Origin: an uncultured Verrucomicrobiales bacterium | GTDB lineage: Bacteria; Verrucomicrobiota; Verrucomicrobiia; Verrucomicrobiales; Akkermansiaceae | Length of the DNA stretch: 25,796 bases | Direction: 5' to 3' | Assembly (NCBI GenBank): GCA_937916135.1 | Contig: CALFTQ010000040.1 | Location: 1-25,796, forward strand | Part shown: in pieces, positions 15,855 through 23,048 of the stretch | How positions within the stretch are numbered: position 1 is the first letter of the stretch | Layout of the letters: each line of letters opens with the position of its first letter | Translations under genes and position numbers: made by a program | The notes under the pieces: generated by a model | The model's input: only the letters and a program-made list of their open reading frames with translations | What the model was told of the DNA's origin: nothing | Database searches by the model: none

Positions 15855-15930
15855 AGATGGGGGCCACCCGGCAGCTTTCGCCGCGCGGATGGGTTAAGGG
15901 TTATCGGGACGGGGGGGGGGAGATGGGGGA
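15855..15930. repeat. Inter-unit linker, copy 2
   Basis: Partner of the linker at 15450-15520, sharing GGGTTAAGGGTT and the neighbouring GC-rich hairpin. It also contains a run of ten G residues (15911-15920), a likely slippage-prone site. Confidence 0.45.
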
Positions 15931-16025
15931 CAAGACTCCGTTTTTTTGCTACTCTACCATTGAGCTACTCAGTTGAGTGGGGATTCGAACCCCAAACACG
16001 CATCGTATTGCTGTACGAGTCTTTG
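15931..16025 (-). ncRNA. Y-RNA-like unit F with reduced tRNA-like domain
   Basis: A 95-nt unit, first from the promoter side. Terminal stem CAAAGACTC (16025-16017) pairs with GAGTCTTG (15938-15931), then GTACAGCAATAC. The interior has the T arm TGGGG-TTCGAAT-CCCCA, a short hairpin CTC-AACT-GAG in place of the acceptor stem, and the D arm GCTCAATGGTAGAGT. The order is permuted as in unit B, but the acceptor stem is cut to 3 bp and no anticodon-stem pairing is evident. Two independent tRNA mimics with different stem sequences argue for selection on the shape. Confidence 0.72.
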
Positions 16026-16193
16026 GAAATCTTCATCGACCGGGCAGCCCGGCACACGCGGCATCATCCCCTGGCAAGGGACACGCATGCAGACAGCTGG
16101 TCACAAAGACGGCATCGTTCAACGAAAGTTGTGGGTAGTAGTCGGGGAACCTTCCTCAATGCATCACGGCCTCAATCAAACGAATGCAGGGCG
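16026..16193 (-). other. Leader of the small-RNA array
   Basis: This lies between the proposed promoter and unit F. I find no further copy of the terminal-stem signature here and no credible gene. On the minus strand it is the expected 5' part of a long precursor. Confidence 0.35.
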
Positions 16194-16221
16194 AATTTAG
16201 CACACCCCGGACCATTGTCAA
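16194..16221 (-). promoter_or_regulatory. Strong sigma70-type promoter facing the Y-RNA array
   Basis: On the minus strand a perfect TTGACA (16216-16221) is followed 16 nt later by TAAATT (16194-16199). It reads towards the six small-RNA units and the Ro60-like gene. It is divergent from purC, whose own promoter lies 270 bp away. Confidence 0.55.
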
Positions 16222-16256
16222 GCATTTTTTCACATTTTGTGTAAAAAAAATCACGC

Positions 16257-16373
16257 GTGTCCCAAAGTTTTCGCAAAGAGTCCGATAAATTGATGTTTGT
16301 CGTTGTCGGGGCACGGGACTTCAGTCCCGATTGGAAGCACCGTTATTTCGGGACTGAAGTCCCGTGCCCCGAC
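16257..16373. repeat. Dispersed palindromic element, complete copy
   Basis: A conserved segment (GTGTCCCAA, then GATAAATTGATGTTTGTCG) leads into a perfect 26-bp inverted repeat: 16305-16330 and 16348-16373 with a 17-nt spacer. Each arm itself contains the near-palindrome GGGACTTCAGTCCC. The second copy begins at 25720. It has the character of a REP/MITE-like non-autonomous element; no transposase is nearby. Confidence 0.75.
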
Positions 16374-16389
16374 AGAGTTCCCCCACAAA

Positions 16390-16415
16390 TTCTAATTTGG
16401 CGAAATAAATTAGAA
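16390..16415. promoter_or_regulatory. 9-bp inverted repeat upstream of purC
   Basis: TTCTAATTT and AAATTAGAA form a perfect inverted repeat with an 8-nt centre, about 70 bp upstream of the purC -35 hexamer. It could be a regulator site or a weak hairpin. Confidence 0.35.
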
Positions 16416-16485
16416 GTCCCAAATAGAAAATCAAGCGCATTTTTAGCCGAAAGGGCGTTTTAAGGCTCCGGCGGTTAGTTCAGGC

Positions 16486-16513
16486 TTGACATTGGGGGTC
16501 AGGTAGGTATACT
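16486..16513 (+). promoter_or_regulatory. Promoter of the purine operon
   Basis: TTGACA (16486-16491), a 16-nt spacer and TATACT (16508-16513) give a near-consensus sigma70 promoter, with a leader of about 30 nt before the purC ATG. I see no purine riboswitch in this short leader. Confidence 0.7.
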
Positions 16514-16550
16514 TCCCGCGGGGAGAAGCACAAGCCCCCGTCAAAAAATC

Positions 16551-17255
16551 ATGGAACCTATTTACGAAGGCAAAGCCAAGAGACTGTTCACTACGGAAGA
16601 TCCGAATGTTCTGCGTATGGAGTATAAGGACTCCGCCACCGCTTTCAATGGCGTGAAGAAGGAGGACTTCGAGAACAAGGGCCGTTTTAACAAGGCTATC
16701 ACCCTCATCATCTACCGCATGCTTGAGGAGAAGGGTGTGCAGACGCACCTGGTGGATGATGTGGACGACATCAACCTGCTGGTGAAGAAGGTTTCCATTA
16801 TGCCGCTGGAGGTCATCGTGCGCAACGTGGCCGCCGGTTCGTTCTCCAAGCGCATGGGTGTGGCCGAGGGCACGGAGTTCAAAAAACCCATCGTGGAGTT
16901 CTCCTACAAGGACGACGCGCTGAACGACCCCTTCATCAACGATGACTACGCCCGCGAGATGGGCGCCGCCACCGAGGAAGAGTGCGCTTCCATCAAGCAG
17001 ATGGCCCTGCTCATCAACGAGACGCTCAAGGAGTTCTTCATGACCGCCAACCTGCGCCTCATCGACTTCAAGATTGAGCTGGGCCGTCTGGCCGAGGATC
17101 CGAGCCGCATCGTGCTGGCCGACGAGATTTCCCCCGACACCTGCCGTCTGTGGGACGTAGCCACCGGCAAGAAGATGGACAAGGACCGCTTCCGCCAGGG
17201 GCTGGGTGGTTTCATGGAGGCATACGCCGACGTGCTGGACCGCCTGCAGAAGTAA
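16551..17255 (+). CDS. purC: Phosphoribosylaminoimidazole-succinocarboxamide synthase
   Basis: PurC joins aspartate to CAIR with ATP to make SAICAR in purine biosynthesis. The 234-residue length is normal for the bacterial enzyme. Signature blocks include YEGKAKRLF at the N-terminus (ATP site), KDSATAFNGVKKEDFENKG, MPLEVIVRNVAAGSFSKRMG, LRLIDFKIELGR and VLADEISPDTCRLWD. It is the first gene of a cluster with the FGAM synthase genes, under its own near-consensus promoter. Cytosolic enzyme, confident call. Confidence 0.97.
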   Translation: MEPIYEGKAKRLFTTEDPNVLRMEYKDSATAFNGVKKEDFENKGRFNKAITLIIYRMLEEKGVQTHLVDDVDDINLLVKKVSIMPLEVIVRNVAAGSFSKRMGVAEGTEFKKPIVEFSYKDDALNDPFINDDYAREMGAATEEECASIKQMALLINETLKEFFMTANLRLIDFKIELGRLAEDPSRIVLADEISPDTCRLWDVATGKKMDKDRFRQGLGGFMEAYADVLDRLQK

Positions 17256-17269
17256 AGCTTACCCCCCAT

Positions 17270-17304
17270 GCCACCGGCGGACACGAGCCACCGGTGGCTT
17301 TTTT
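17270..17304 (+). terminator. Hairpin with T-run between purC and the purS-like gene
   Basis: GCCACCGG and CCGGTGGC can pair across a 13-nt loop and are followed by TTTTTT. It looks like a rho-independent terminator, but it lies within an apparently co-directional operon, so it may only reduce expression of the genes downstream of purC. Confidence 0.6.
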
Positions 17305-17342
17305 CCTTACCCGCGCGCCCGCGCAAAACACAACATAACATT

Positions 17343-17792
17343 ATGGCAACACTGACGTTTGAAGTATTCAGCCGATTCCAGTCGGCCACGGACGCCAACA
17401 AGCTGCTCTACACGCCGATTGCAGACCAGCTTACATACAACCACACCCGCCTGTACACCATCGAGTGCGAGGGCGACACCGAGGCCGCCGCAGCCTACAT
17501 GCGCAGCGTGCTGGTGGATTCCATCTCGCAGAAGGTGCAGGAGGACGGCACCCCTGCCCTGAGCGGCGAGCTGTTCAGCATTTCCTACGGCATCAAGAAG
17601 GGTGCGCTGGATCTGGAGAAAGAAGCCATCCTCACCAACTATCGCGGTCGCAAGGGGCTGCCCTTCGACATCACCGCCCTGACCATCACGCAGAAGATTT
17701 ATGTCTTCGGCCAGGGGGATGCCGCCGCCCTGTCGGCACGTTTCTGCAAGGACGTGTGCAACCCCGCCATCCACACCTGGAAAATCAACTAA
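17343..17792 (+). CDS. PurS-like small protein, probable FGAM synthase component
   Basis: 149 residues starting MATLTFEVFSRFQS at the ATG at 17343; the frame is open upstream, but those codons overlap the hairpin after purC. It is sandwiched between purC and purL, and its second half (FSISYGIKKGALDLEKEAI, then ITALTITQKIYVFGQG) resembles the strand-helix pattern of PurS, the small subunit that bridges PurL and PurQ. PurS is normally about 80 residues, so this would be an extended or duplicated version, possibly the detached N-terminal domain of a large PurL. Position is strong evidence; the sequence match is my judgement and not exact. Confidence 0.55.
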   Translation: MATLTFEVFSRFQSATDANKLLYTPIADQLTYNHTRLYTIECEGDTEAAAAYMRSVLVDSISQKVQEDGTPALSGELFSISYGIKKGALDLEKEAILTNYRGRKGLPFDITALTITQKIYVFGQGDAAALSARFCKDVCNPAIHTWKIN

Positions 17793-17829
17793 AAGTACGA
17801 AGTACGAAGTAAAGAAACACACTTGAATT
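17793..17829. repeat. Short GAAGTAC tandem tract
   Basis: AAGTACGAAGTACGAAGTAAAG separates the purS-like gene from purL. The same word, in reverse complement, occurs in the purL-purQ gap (20224-20305). These look like spreading low-complexity intergenic tracts. Confidence 0.5.
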
Positions 17830-20223
17830 ATGGCTACATATCGTACCATTCCTGTTCGTAATCTGAGCGAGGCCGAGCTGACGGAGCTGAGCCAGAACAT
17901 GAAACTTTCCCTTTCCACCGAGGATATGCTGGTGGTGCAGCAGATTTTCTGCGAGATTGACCGCGACCCCACGGATGTGGAGCTTGAGGTGATTGCCCAG
18001 ACCTGGTCTGAGCACTGCAAGCACCGCATCTTCGCCGCCACCGTGCAGCACACGGTGGATGGCCAGACGGAGGAAATCAAGAGCATGTACAAGACCTTCA
18101 TCCAGCGCCCAACCAAGGAAATCATGGCGCAGAAGCCCGGTTTTGTGCTGAGCTGCTTCGTGGACAACGCCGGCTTCATCAAGCTGGACGACAAGCTTTC
18201 CGTGTGCCTGAAGGCCGAGACGCACAACCACCCCTCCGCCATCGAGCCCTACGCCGGTGCCAACACGGGTCTGGGCGGCGTGATTCGCGATATTCTGGGC
18301 GCAGGCAAGGGCGCCAAGCCCATCGCCAACCTGGATGTGTTCTGCTTCGGCGCCCCGGACACCCCGCAGGAGATGGTGGAAGGCCACAACATCATCCACC
18401 CGCTGGGCATCATGCGCGGCGTGGTGCATGGCGTGCGCGACTACGGCAACCGCATGGGTATTCCCACCACGAGCGGCGCCATCCAGTTTGACCCCACCTA
18501 CATCTACAACCCGCTTGTGTTCTGCGGCACCGCCGGCGTGATTCCGCAGGAGGACATCGCCAAGGAGATGAAGCCCGGCCTGGCCGTGGTGGTCATCGGC
18601 GGCCGCACCGGCAAGGACGGCCTGCACGGCGCTACCTTCTCCTCCGCCGCCATGGGCGAAGCCTCTGCCGAGGAGGACCAGCAGGCGGTGCAGATCGGTA
18701 ACCCCATCGAAGAGAAGAAGACGCTGGACGTGATTCTGGAGGCCCGCGAGCGCGGCCTCATCGAGTTCGTGACGGACTGCGGCGCCGGTGGTTTCTCCTC
18801 CGCCGCGGGTGAAATGCTTTCCGAGACCGGTGGCAACCTGTACCTGGAGCGCGCCCCGCTCAAGGAGACGAACATGCTTTCCTGGCAGATTTTCCTTTCC
18901 GAATCCCAGGAGCGTATGGTGCTGGCCGTAAAGCCGGAGAACCTGGACGAGCTGCAGAAGCTGGCCGATACCTTCCAGACGGAGATGACCGTGCTGGGCG
19001 AATCGAACGACAGCGGCGTGCTGCGCGTGTGGCACAACGGCGAGTGCGTGGTGGAGATGGATAACTCCAAGCTGCACGATGCCCCCACCAAGCACCTCAC
19101 CTCCGTGTTCAACAAGGGCGAGGCCAGAACCGGCCTGGCGCTGGATGACAGCAACCTGACCGGCGACCTCAAGCAGCTCTTCGGCGATTTCGCCATCGTT
19201 TCCCGCGAGCCCATCATCCGCGAGTACGACCACGAGGTGCAGGGCAACACGGTGCTCAAGCCCCTGGCCGGTGCCAGCGCCGATGCCCCGCAGGATGCCT
19301 CCGTCATCGATATCGACGGCTCCGACAAGCTCATGTCCCTGGCCCTGGCCATTCTGCCGGAGTGGGGCAAGACCGATCCCTTCGCCATGGGCACCGGCAC
19401 GGTGGATGAAACCGTGCGCCAGCTGGTGCTGGCCGGCACCAACCCGGACAAGATTGCCCTGCTGGATAACTTCTGCATGGGCAACCCCGAGGAACCCACC
19501 GAGCTGGGCCGCATCGTGGAATGCGCCAAGGGTATCCGCGAGGCCGCCCTGGCCTACGGCGCCCCCTACGTTTCCGGTAAGGACAGCTTCTACAACTACT
19601 TCGAGACCGAAGAAGGCCCGGTGAACATCCCCGTGACCTTCCTCTGCTCCGGTTTCGGTGTGGTGGAGGACGCCTCCCACGTGCGCGGTGCTTCCCTGCG
19701 CCGCAGCAACAGCGCCATCTTCATGGTGGGCAACACCGAGGACGAAATGGGTGCCTCCGTCTATGCCCGCGTGAAGGGAATCGCCGGTGCCAAGGTGCCG
19801 CAGACCGACTGCGCGAAGAACTACGAGCTCTACAAGGCCTACTATGAGAAGGCCCTCACCCAGGGGCTGGTGCTCTCCGCCCACGACCTCTCCGAAGGTG
19901 GTCTGGCTGTAGCCGCAGCAGAGATGGCCTTCTCCGGCATCGGCGGTATGCAGATTGACCTGGATGCCCTGCCCACCACGGGCGGCTGGCAGAACAACGC
20001 CGTGCCCTGCTTCTCCGAAAGCACCGGCCGCTTCCTCGTGGAGGTGGATGAGGACATGGCCGCTGAGTTCCAGGCTGCCATGGCCGGCTTCCCCTGCGCC
20101 CGCATCGGCTCCGCCACCACCGATGGTCAGCTCACCATCACCGCCAAGGGCAGCACCGTGCTGCAGGCGGAGATTGCCGAGCTGAAGAGCATCTGGAAGA
20201 ATGGCCTCACCCCGTTCTATTGA
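17830..20223 (+). CDS. purL: Phosphoribosylformylglycinamidine synthase, large subunit
   Basis: PurL converts FGAR to FGAM using ATP and ammonia delivered by PurQ. At 797 residues it is of the size of small-type PurL, which needs separate PurS and PurQ. Visible motifs are the N-terminal catalytic TWSEHCKHRIF (about 58-68), KAETHNHPSAIEPYAGANTGLGGVIRD, DCGAGGFSSAAGEMLSETGG and, in the second half, SGKDSFYNYF and LSAHDLSEGGLAVAAAEMAFSG. The two-fold AIRS-like repeat is recognisable. It lies upstream of purQ in the same direction. Confidence 0.95.
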   Translation: MATYRTIPVRNLSEAELTELSQNMKLSLSTEDMLVVQQIFCEIDRDPTDVELEVIAQTWSEHCKHRIFAATVQHTVDGQTEEIKSMYKTFIQRPTKEIMAQKPGFVLSCFVDNAGFIKLDDKLSVCLKAETHNHPSAIEPYAGANTGLGGVIRDILGAGKGAKPIANLDVFCFGAPDTPQEMVEGHNIIHPLGIMRGVVHGVRDYGNRMGIPTTSGAIQFDPTYIYNPLVFCGTAGVIPQEDIAKEMKPGLAVVVIGGRTGKDGLHGATFSSAAMGEASAEEDQQAVQIGNPIEEKKTLDVILEARERGLIEFVTDCGAGGFSSAAGEMLSETGGNLYLERAPLKETNMLSWQIFLSESQERMVLAVKPENLDELQKLADTFQTEMTVLGESNDSGVLRVWHNGECVVEMDNSKLHDAPTKHLTSVFNKGEARTGLALDDSNLTGDLKQLFGDFAIVSREPIIREYDHEVQGNTVLKPLAGASADAPQDASVIDIDGSDKLMSLALAILPEWGKTDPFAMGTGTVDETVRQLVLAGTNPDKIALLDNFCMGNPEEPTELGRIVECAKGIREAALAYGAPYVSGKDSFYNYFETEEGPVNIPVTFLCSGFGVVEDASHVRGASLRRSNSAIFMVGNTEDEMGASVYARVKGIAGAKVPQTDCAKNYELYKAYYEKALTQGLVLSAHDLSEGGLAVAAAEMAFSGIGGMQIDLDALPTTGGWQNNAVPCFSESTGRFLVEVDEDMAAEFQAAMAGFPCARIGSATTDGQLTITAKGSTVLQAEIAELKSIWKNGLTPFY

Positions 20224-20305
20224 TAATTAATAGTGAATAATGAATAGTGAATAGTTGATTCTACTTCCTCATTCGTAATTCGTAATTCTTAATTCGTACT
20301 TCAAT
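20224..20305. repeat. AT-rich tandem tract between purL and purQ
   Basis: The gap holds two low-complexity tracts: repeats of AATAGTGAAT/AATGAATAG and repeats of ATTCGTA. The second is the reverse complement of the GAAGTACGAA word seen before purL. No gene or terminator is visible. Confidence 0.55.
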
Positions 20306-21013
20306 ATGCCTCACGCATTACTTCTCAAATACCCCGGCACCAACTGCGACGTGGAAACCGCCCGTGCGCTGAACGCCGCCGGCTTCTCCACCCAGGTGCA
20401 GCCCATCGCCACCGCCACCCCGGCCCATGTGGCCAAGGCCCAGCTCGTCGTGTTCTCCGGCGGCTTCTCCTACGGTGACTACGTGATGAGCGGCCGCCTG
20501 GCCCAGCTGGAAACCGAGCGTTTCCTGGGCGATGCCCTGCAGAAGCACCACGCCAATGGCGGCTTCCTCTTCGGCATCTGCAACGGCTTCCAGATTCTCA
20601 CCAAGCTGGGCATCCTGCCCAAGGCCTCCCTCATCTGGAACAAGAGCGAGCGCTTCGAATGCATGTGGGACAAGCTGGTGAAGGTGGCCCCGAACTGCCC
20701 CTACACCACCTACCTGCCCGAGAATTTCGAGCTTCCCTCTGCCCACGCAGAAGGCCGCCTCGTCTGCGAACCCGGCGATGCCCAGAAATACCTCGACTCC
20801 GGCTGCGTCGCCCTGCAGTATGCCGATAACCACAACGGCTCCGAGCTCCGCATCGCCGGCCTCATGGACCCCACCGGCCGCGCCATGGGCCTCATGCCCC
20901 ACCCGGAGCGCTTCCTGAAGCCCCGCCACCACTACGACCCCGATTGGTCCGGCGACCCCGACTGGGGCTGGGGCTACTACTTCTTCAAGGGCGCGTATGA
21001 TGCCTTGAAGTAA
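20306..21013 (+). CDS. purQ: FGAM synthase glutaminase subunit
   Basis: A class I glutamine amidotransferase that frees ammonia for PurL. Of 235 residues, key points are the oxyanion region VVFSGGFSYGDYV, the nucleophile Cys in GICNGFQILTKLG and the His-Glu pair in MPHPERF. Length matches PurQ. It closes the purine operon and is followed by a strong terminator. Confidence 0.96.
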   Translation: MPHALLLKYPGTNCDVETARALNAAGFSTQVQPIATATPAHVAKAQLVVFSGGFSYGDYVMSGRLAQLETERFLGDALQKHHANGGFLFGICNGFQILTKLGILPKASLIWNKSERFECMWDKLVKVAPNCPYTTYLPENFELPSAHAEGRLVCEPGDAQKYLDSGCVALQYADNHNGSELRIAGLMDPTGRAMGLMPHPERFLKPRHHYDPDWSGDPDWGWGYYFFKGAYDALK

Positions 21014-21037
21014 CTAGCTATCAGTGCTTTTTCACGC

Positions 21038-21075
21038 ATCCGCCGCGGTTCCGACAAGCCGCGGCGGATTTTTTC
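21038..21075 (+). terminator. Rho-independent terminator of the purine operon
   Basis: An 11-bp stem (ATCCGCCGCGG with CCGCGGCGGAT) around a 10-nt loop is followed by TTTTTC. It is the strongest terminator in the window and lies 25 nt after the purQ stop. Confidence 0.93.
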
Positions 21076-21081
21076 TTATCC

Positions 21082-21110
21082 TTGACAAGGACAGGGCTGC
21101 ATAATACTAT
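21082..21110 (+). promoter_or_regulatory. Promoter giving a nearly leaderless mRNA
   Basis: TTGACA (21082-21087), a 17-nt spacer and TACTAT (21105-21110) predict a transcript start at about 21117, only about 3 nt before the ATG at 21120. No Shine-Dalgarno would fit in such a leader. Confidence 0.55.
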
Positions 21111-21119
21111 GTAAGCGAC

Positions 21120-23048
21120 ATGCGGAAGAAACTGGAGAGCAAAGTACGCGAGCTTCACAAAAACAAATCGACCTGGAAAGAAGGCGAAAATCTCGAATTC
21201 AAGAGCGGAGGCAGAGGCTTGCCTGGTAGTCTATGGGAAACTTACAGTGCATTTGCCAACACATCAGGAGGCATCATCATTGTGGGAGTGCAAGACAACG
21301 GCACCATTGAAGGCCTGACACAGGCTGAAAAACACTTACAGGATTTCACCAACAGCGTCAACAACCCCGGAAAATGCAGCATCAATCTCTGCACGGCGGC
21401 CATCATCACGCTGGATGGGAAAGACCTCCTGGCCATCGAGGTATCTGCCGCCACACCTGAGCAAAAGCCCGTATACCTCAACAATAACCCCATGAACTGC
21501 TTTTCCCGCCAGAATGAAGGCGATTTCAGATGCAGGGAACAAGTGGTCCAACGCATGATGCGGGATAGGGATACGGTAAGTTCCAATTATTCCGCAGATT
21601 CAGAGATACTCGCTCACACAGGAATTGATGATTTAGATTCTCAGACTCTCCGCCAATTCCGGAACCGGGTCCGCAGCGGCACTCCGACCAACACATGGGT
21701 AGATGATGATGATGAAGATTTTCTGCGCAAACTGGGTGCATTGAGACAGGACCGGAGCACAGGGCAGAAGGGTCTGACCCTGGCAGGTCTGCTCATGTTC
21801 GGAAAGACCGAAGCTATTCAGGAATTGTGTCCCTTCTTCAAAATAGACTATTTTGAATATGGAGATGATGTGCCTGAAACCAACACGCGTTGGATAGACC
21901 GTGTCACAATTGACGGCACATGGACATCTAACCTATACCAGTTCTTCTTTAAAATCCTGCCTCTATTAACAAGCGGCCTGAAGCGTCCGTTCAAGCTTTC
22001 TGAAGAATTGACACGCATTGATGAGCCCCCTGCTCACGTTGCAGTTCGAGAAGCCCTGGCCAATGCCATCATCCACGCAGACTTCCGTGAAAAATTCGGT
22101 ATACACATCACCAAACGCCCCACAGGACTGGAACTTTCTAACGCAGGAACACTCCTGCTCAGCAAACAGCAACTCTTTGAAGGTGGCTATAGTTTGTGCC
22201 GTAACAAAATGCTTCAGCGCATGTTCAAACTTATGGGCGTAGTCGACGAAGCCGGCTCCGGTGTGGATAAAATCGTGAAGGGATGGACAGAGCAATGCCT
22301 GAGTTTTCCAGATGTAAGAGAAAATAAGGATATTCCTGTCGTCACATGGAGTCTCCCTTACTTATCTCTGGTTCCCCGCCGGATTCAGGAAGCCCAGCTG
22401 CATTTCATGGGGGCTGAAAAGTACCATAAGCTCACCACATGGGAAAAGATTCTTCTTTTACTTATTCCGGCAGACCAGTATGTAAGCAGCAAGGAGCTTC
22501 GCGAGTTCTTCCCCATCCACCAGGCCGACATGGGAAAACTCCTCTCCAAACTCCGAGACGAAGGGTATCTGCAGGATTCAGGCAAAAGCAATGCTAAAAA
22601 ATACAGTCTGAAGGACAAGCTGGGAGAAGAAGTCCGGAAAGCATATACGGCTGTCAGTTTCATGGCACCTAAGGCCGATTTCATGGCACCTAAGGCAGAT
22701 TTCATGGCACCTAAGGGCGATTTCATGGCACCTAAGCCATCCAATACAGCAACCATACCAGCCCACAAACGAGTCATTCAAGAACTGGGCATACCAGCCC
22801 CGCTCGAAAAGCAGATTGAGGAATACAGGCGTAAAGACCGCCAGGCTCCGGAAGGAACCATGTCGCTCATCCTGGACATCTGCCATACTCGATGGGTGAC
22901 GACACTGCAATTGTCCATACTGCTCAACCGCGAAGTCCGACCGCTCCGCAAAAACTTCCTCCAACCCGCAATCCTTTGCCGGAAACTGGAACATCTGTAT
23001 CCGGAATCACCTAAAAATAAGAACCAGGCCTACCGCACGGTTGAATAA
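21120..23048 (+). CDS. AlbA_2 (Schlafen-type) / ATP-binding protein with FMAPK repeats
   Basis: A 642-residue protein of the COG2865 type. The N-terminus is an AlbA_2 domain (about 18-150) with ENLEFKSG and AFANTSGGIIIVGVQDNG, a fold used for nucleic-acid binding or cleavage in Schlafen-like proteins. A GHKL-like ATP-binding segment follows (about 290-400: REALANAIIHADF, then VVDEAGSGVDKI). Next comes a winged-helix segment (about 440-490) and then four tandem heptapeptides FMAPKAD, FMAPKAD, FMAPKGD, FMAPKPS (residues 514-541). The tail is a further small helical domain. Such proteins are often annotated as transcriptional regulators or as defence components; the real function is unknown. Composition is more AT-rich than the neighbours, suggesting acquisition. 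The stop overlaps the next gene by 8 nt. Confidence 0.8.
   Translation: MRKKLESKVRELHKNKSTWKEGENLEFKSGGRGLPGSLWETYSAFANTSGGIIIVGVQDNGTIEGLTQAEKHLQDFTNSVNNPGKCSINLCTAAIITLDGKDLLAIEVSAATPEQKPVYLNNNPMNCFSRQNEGDFRCREQVVQRMMRDRDTVSSNYSADSEILAHTGIDDLDSQTLRQFRNRVRSGTPTNTWVDDDDEDFLRKLGALRQDRSTGQKGLTLAGLLMFGKTEAIQELCPFFKIDYFEYGDDVPETNTRWIDRVTIDGTWTSNLYQFFFKILPLLTSGLKRPFKLSEELTRIDEPPAHVAVREALANAIIHADFREKFGIHITKRPTGLELSNAGTLLLSKQQLFEGGYSLCRNKMLQRMFKLMGVVDEAGSGVDKIVKGWTEQCLSFPDVRENKDIPVVTWSLPYLSLVPRRIQEAQLHFMGAEKYHKLTTWEKILLLLIPADQYVSSKELREFFPIHQADMGKLLSKLRDEGYLQDSGKSNAKKYSLKDKLGEEVRKAYTAVSFMAPKADFMAPKADFMAPKGDFMAPKPSNTATIPAHKRVIQELGIPAPLEKQIEEYRRKDRQAPEGTMSLILDICHTRWVTTLQLSILLNREVRPLRKNFLQPAILCRKLEHLYPESPKNKNQAYRTVE
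22659..22742 (+). repeat. Four tandem 21-bp units inside the AlbA gene
   Basis: The unit TTCATGGCACCTAAGG plus five variable bases occurs four times in frame at 22659, 22680, 22701 and 22722, encoding the FMAPK heptapeptides. The copies are nearly identical at DNA level, so the tract is recent and its number can vary by slippage without shifting the frame. Confidence 0.9.

Noticed and set aside
17268..17342. Longer N-terminus for the purS-like protein
   Set aside because: The extra codons run through a terminator-like hairpin; the ATG at 17343 gives a natural start.
17785..19884. 699-codon minus-strand open frame opposite purL
   Set aside because: A shadow of purL, His/Gly/Leu-rich with no domain.
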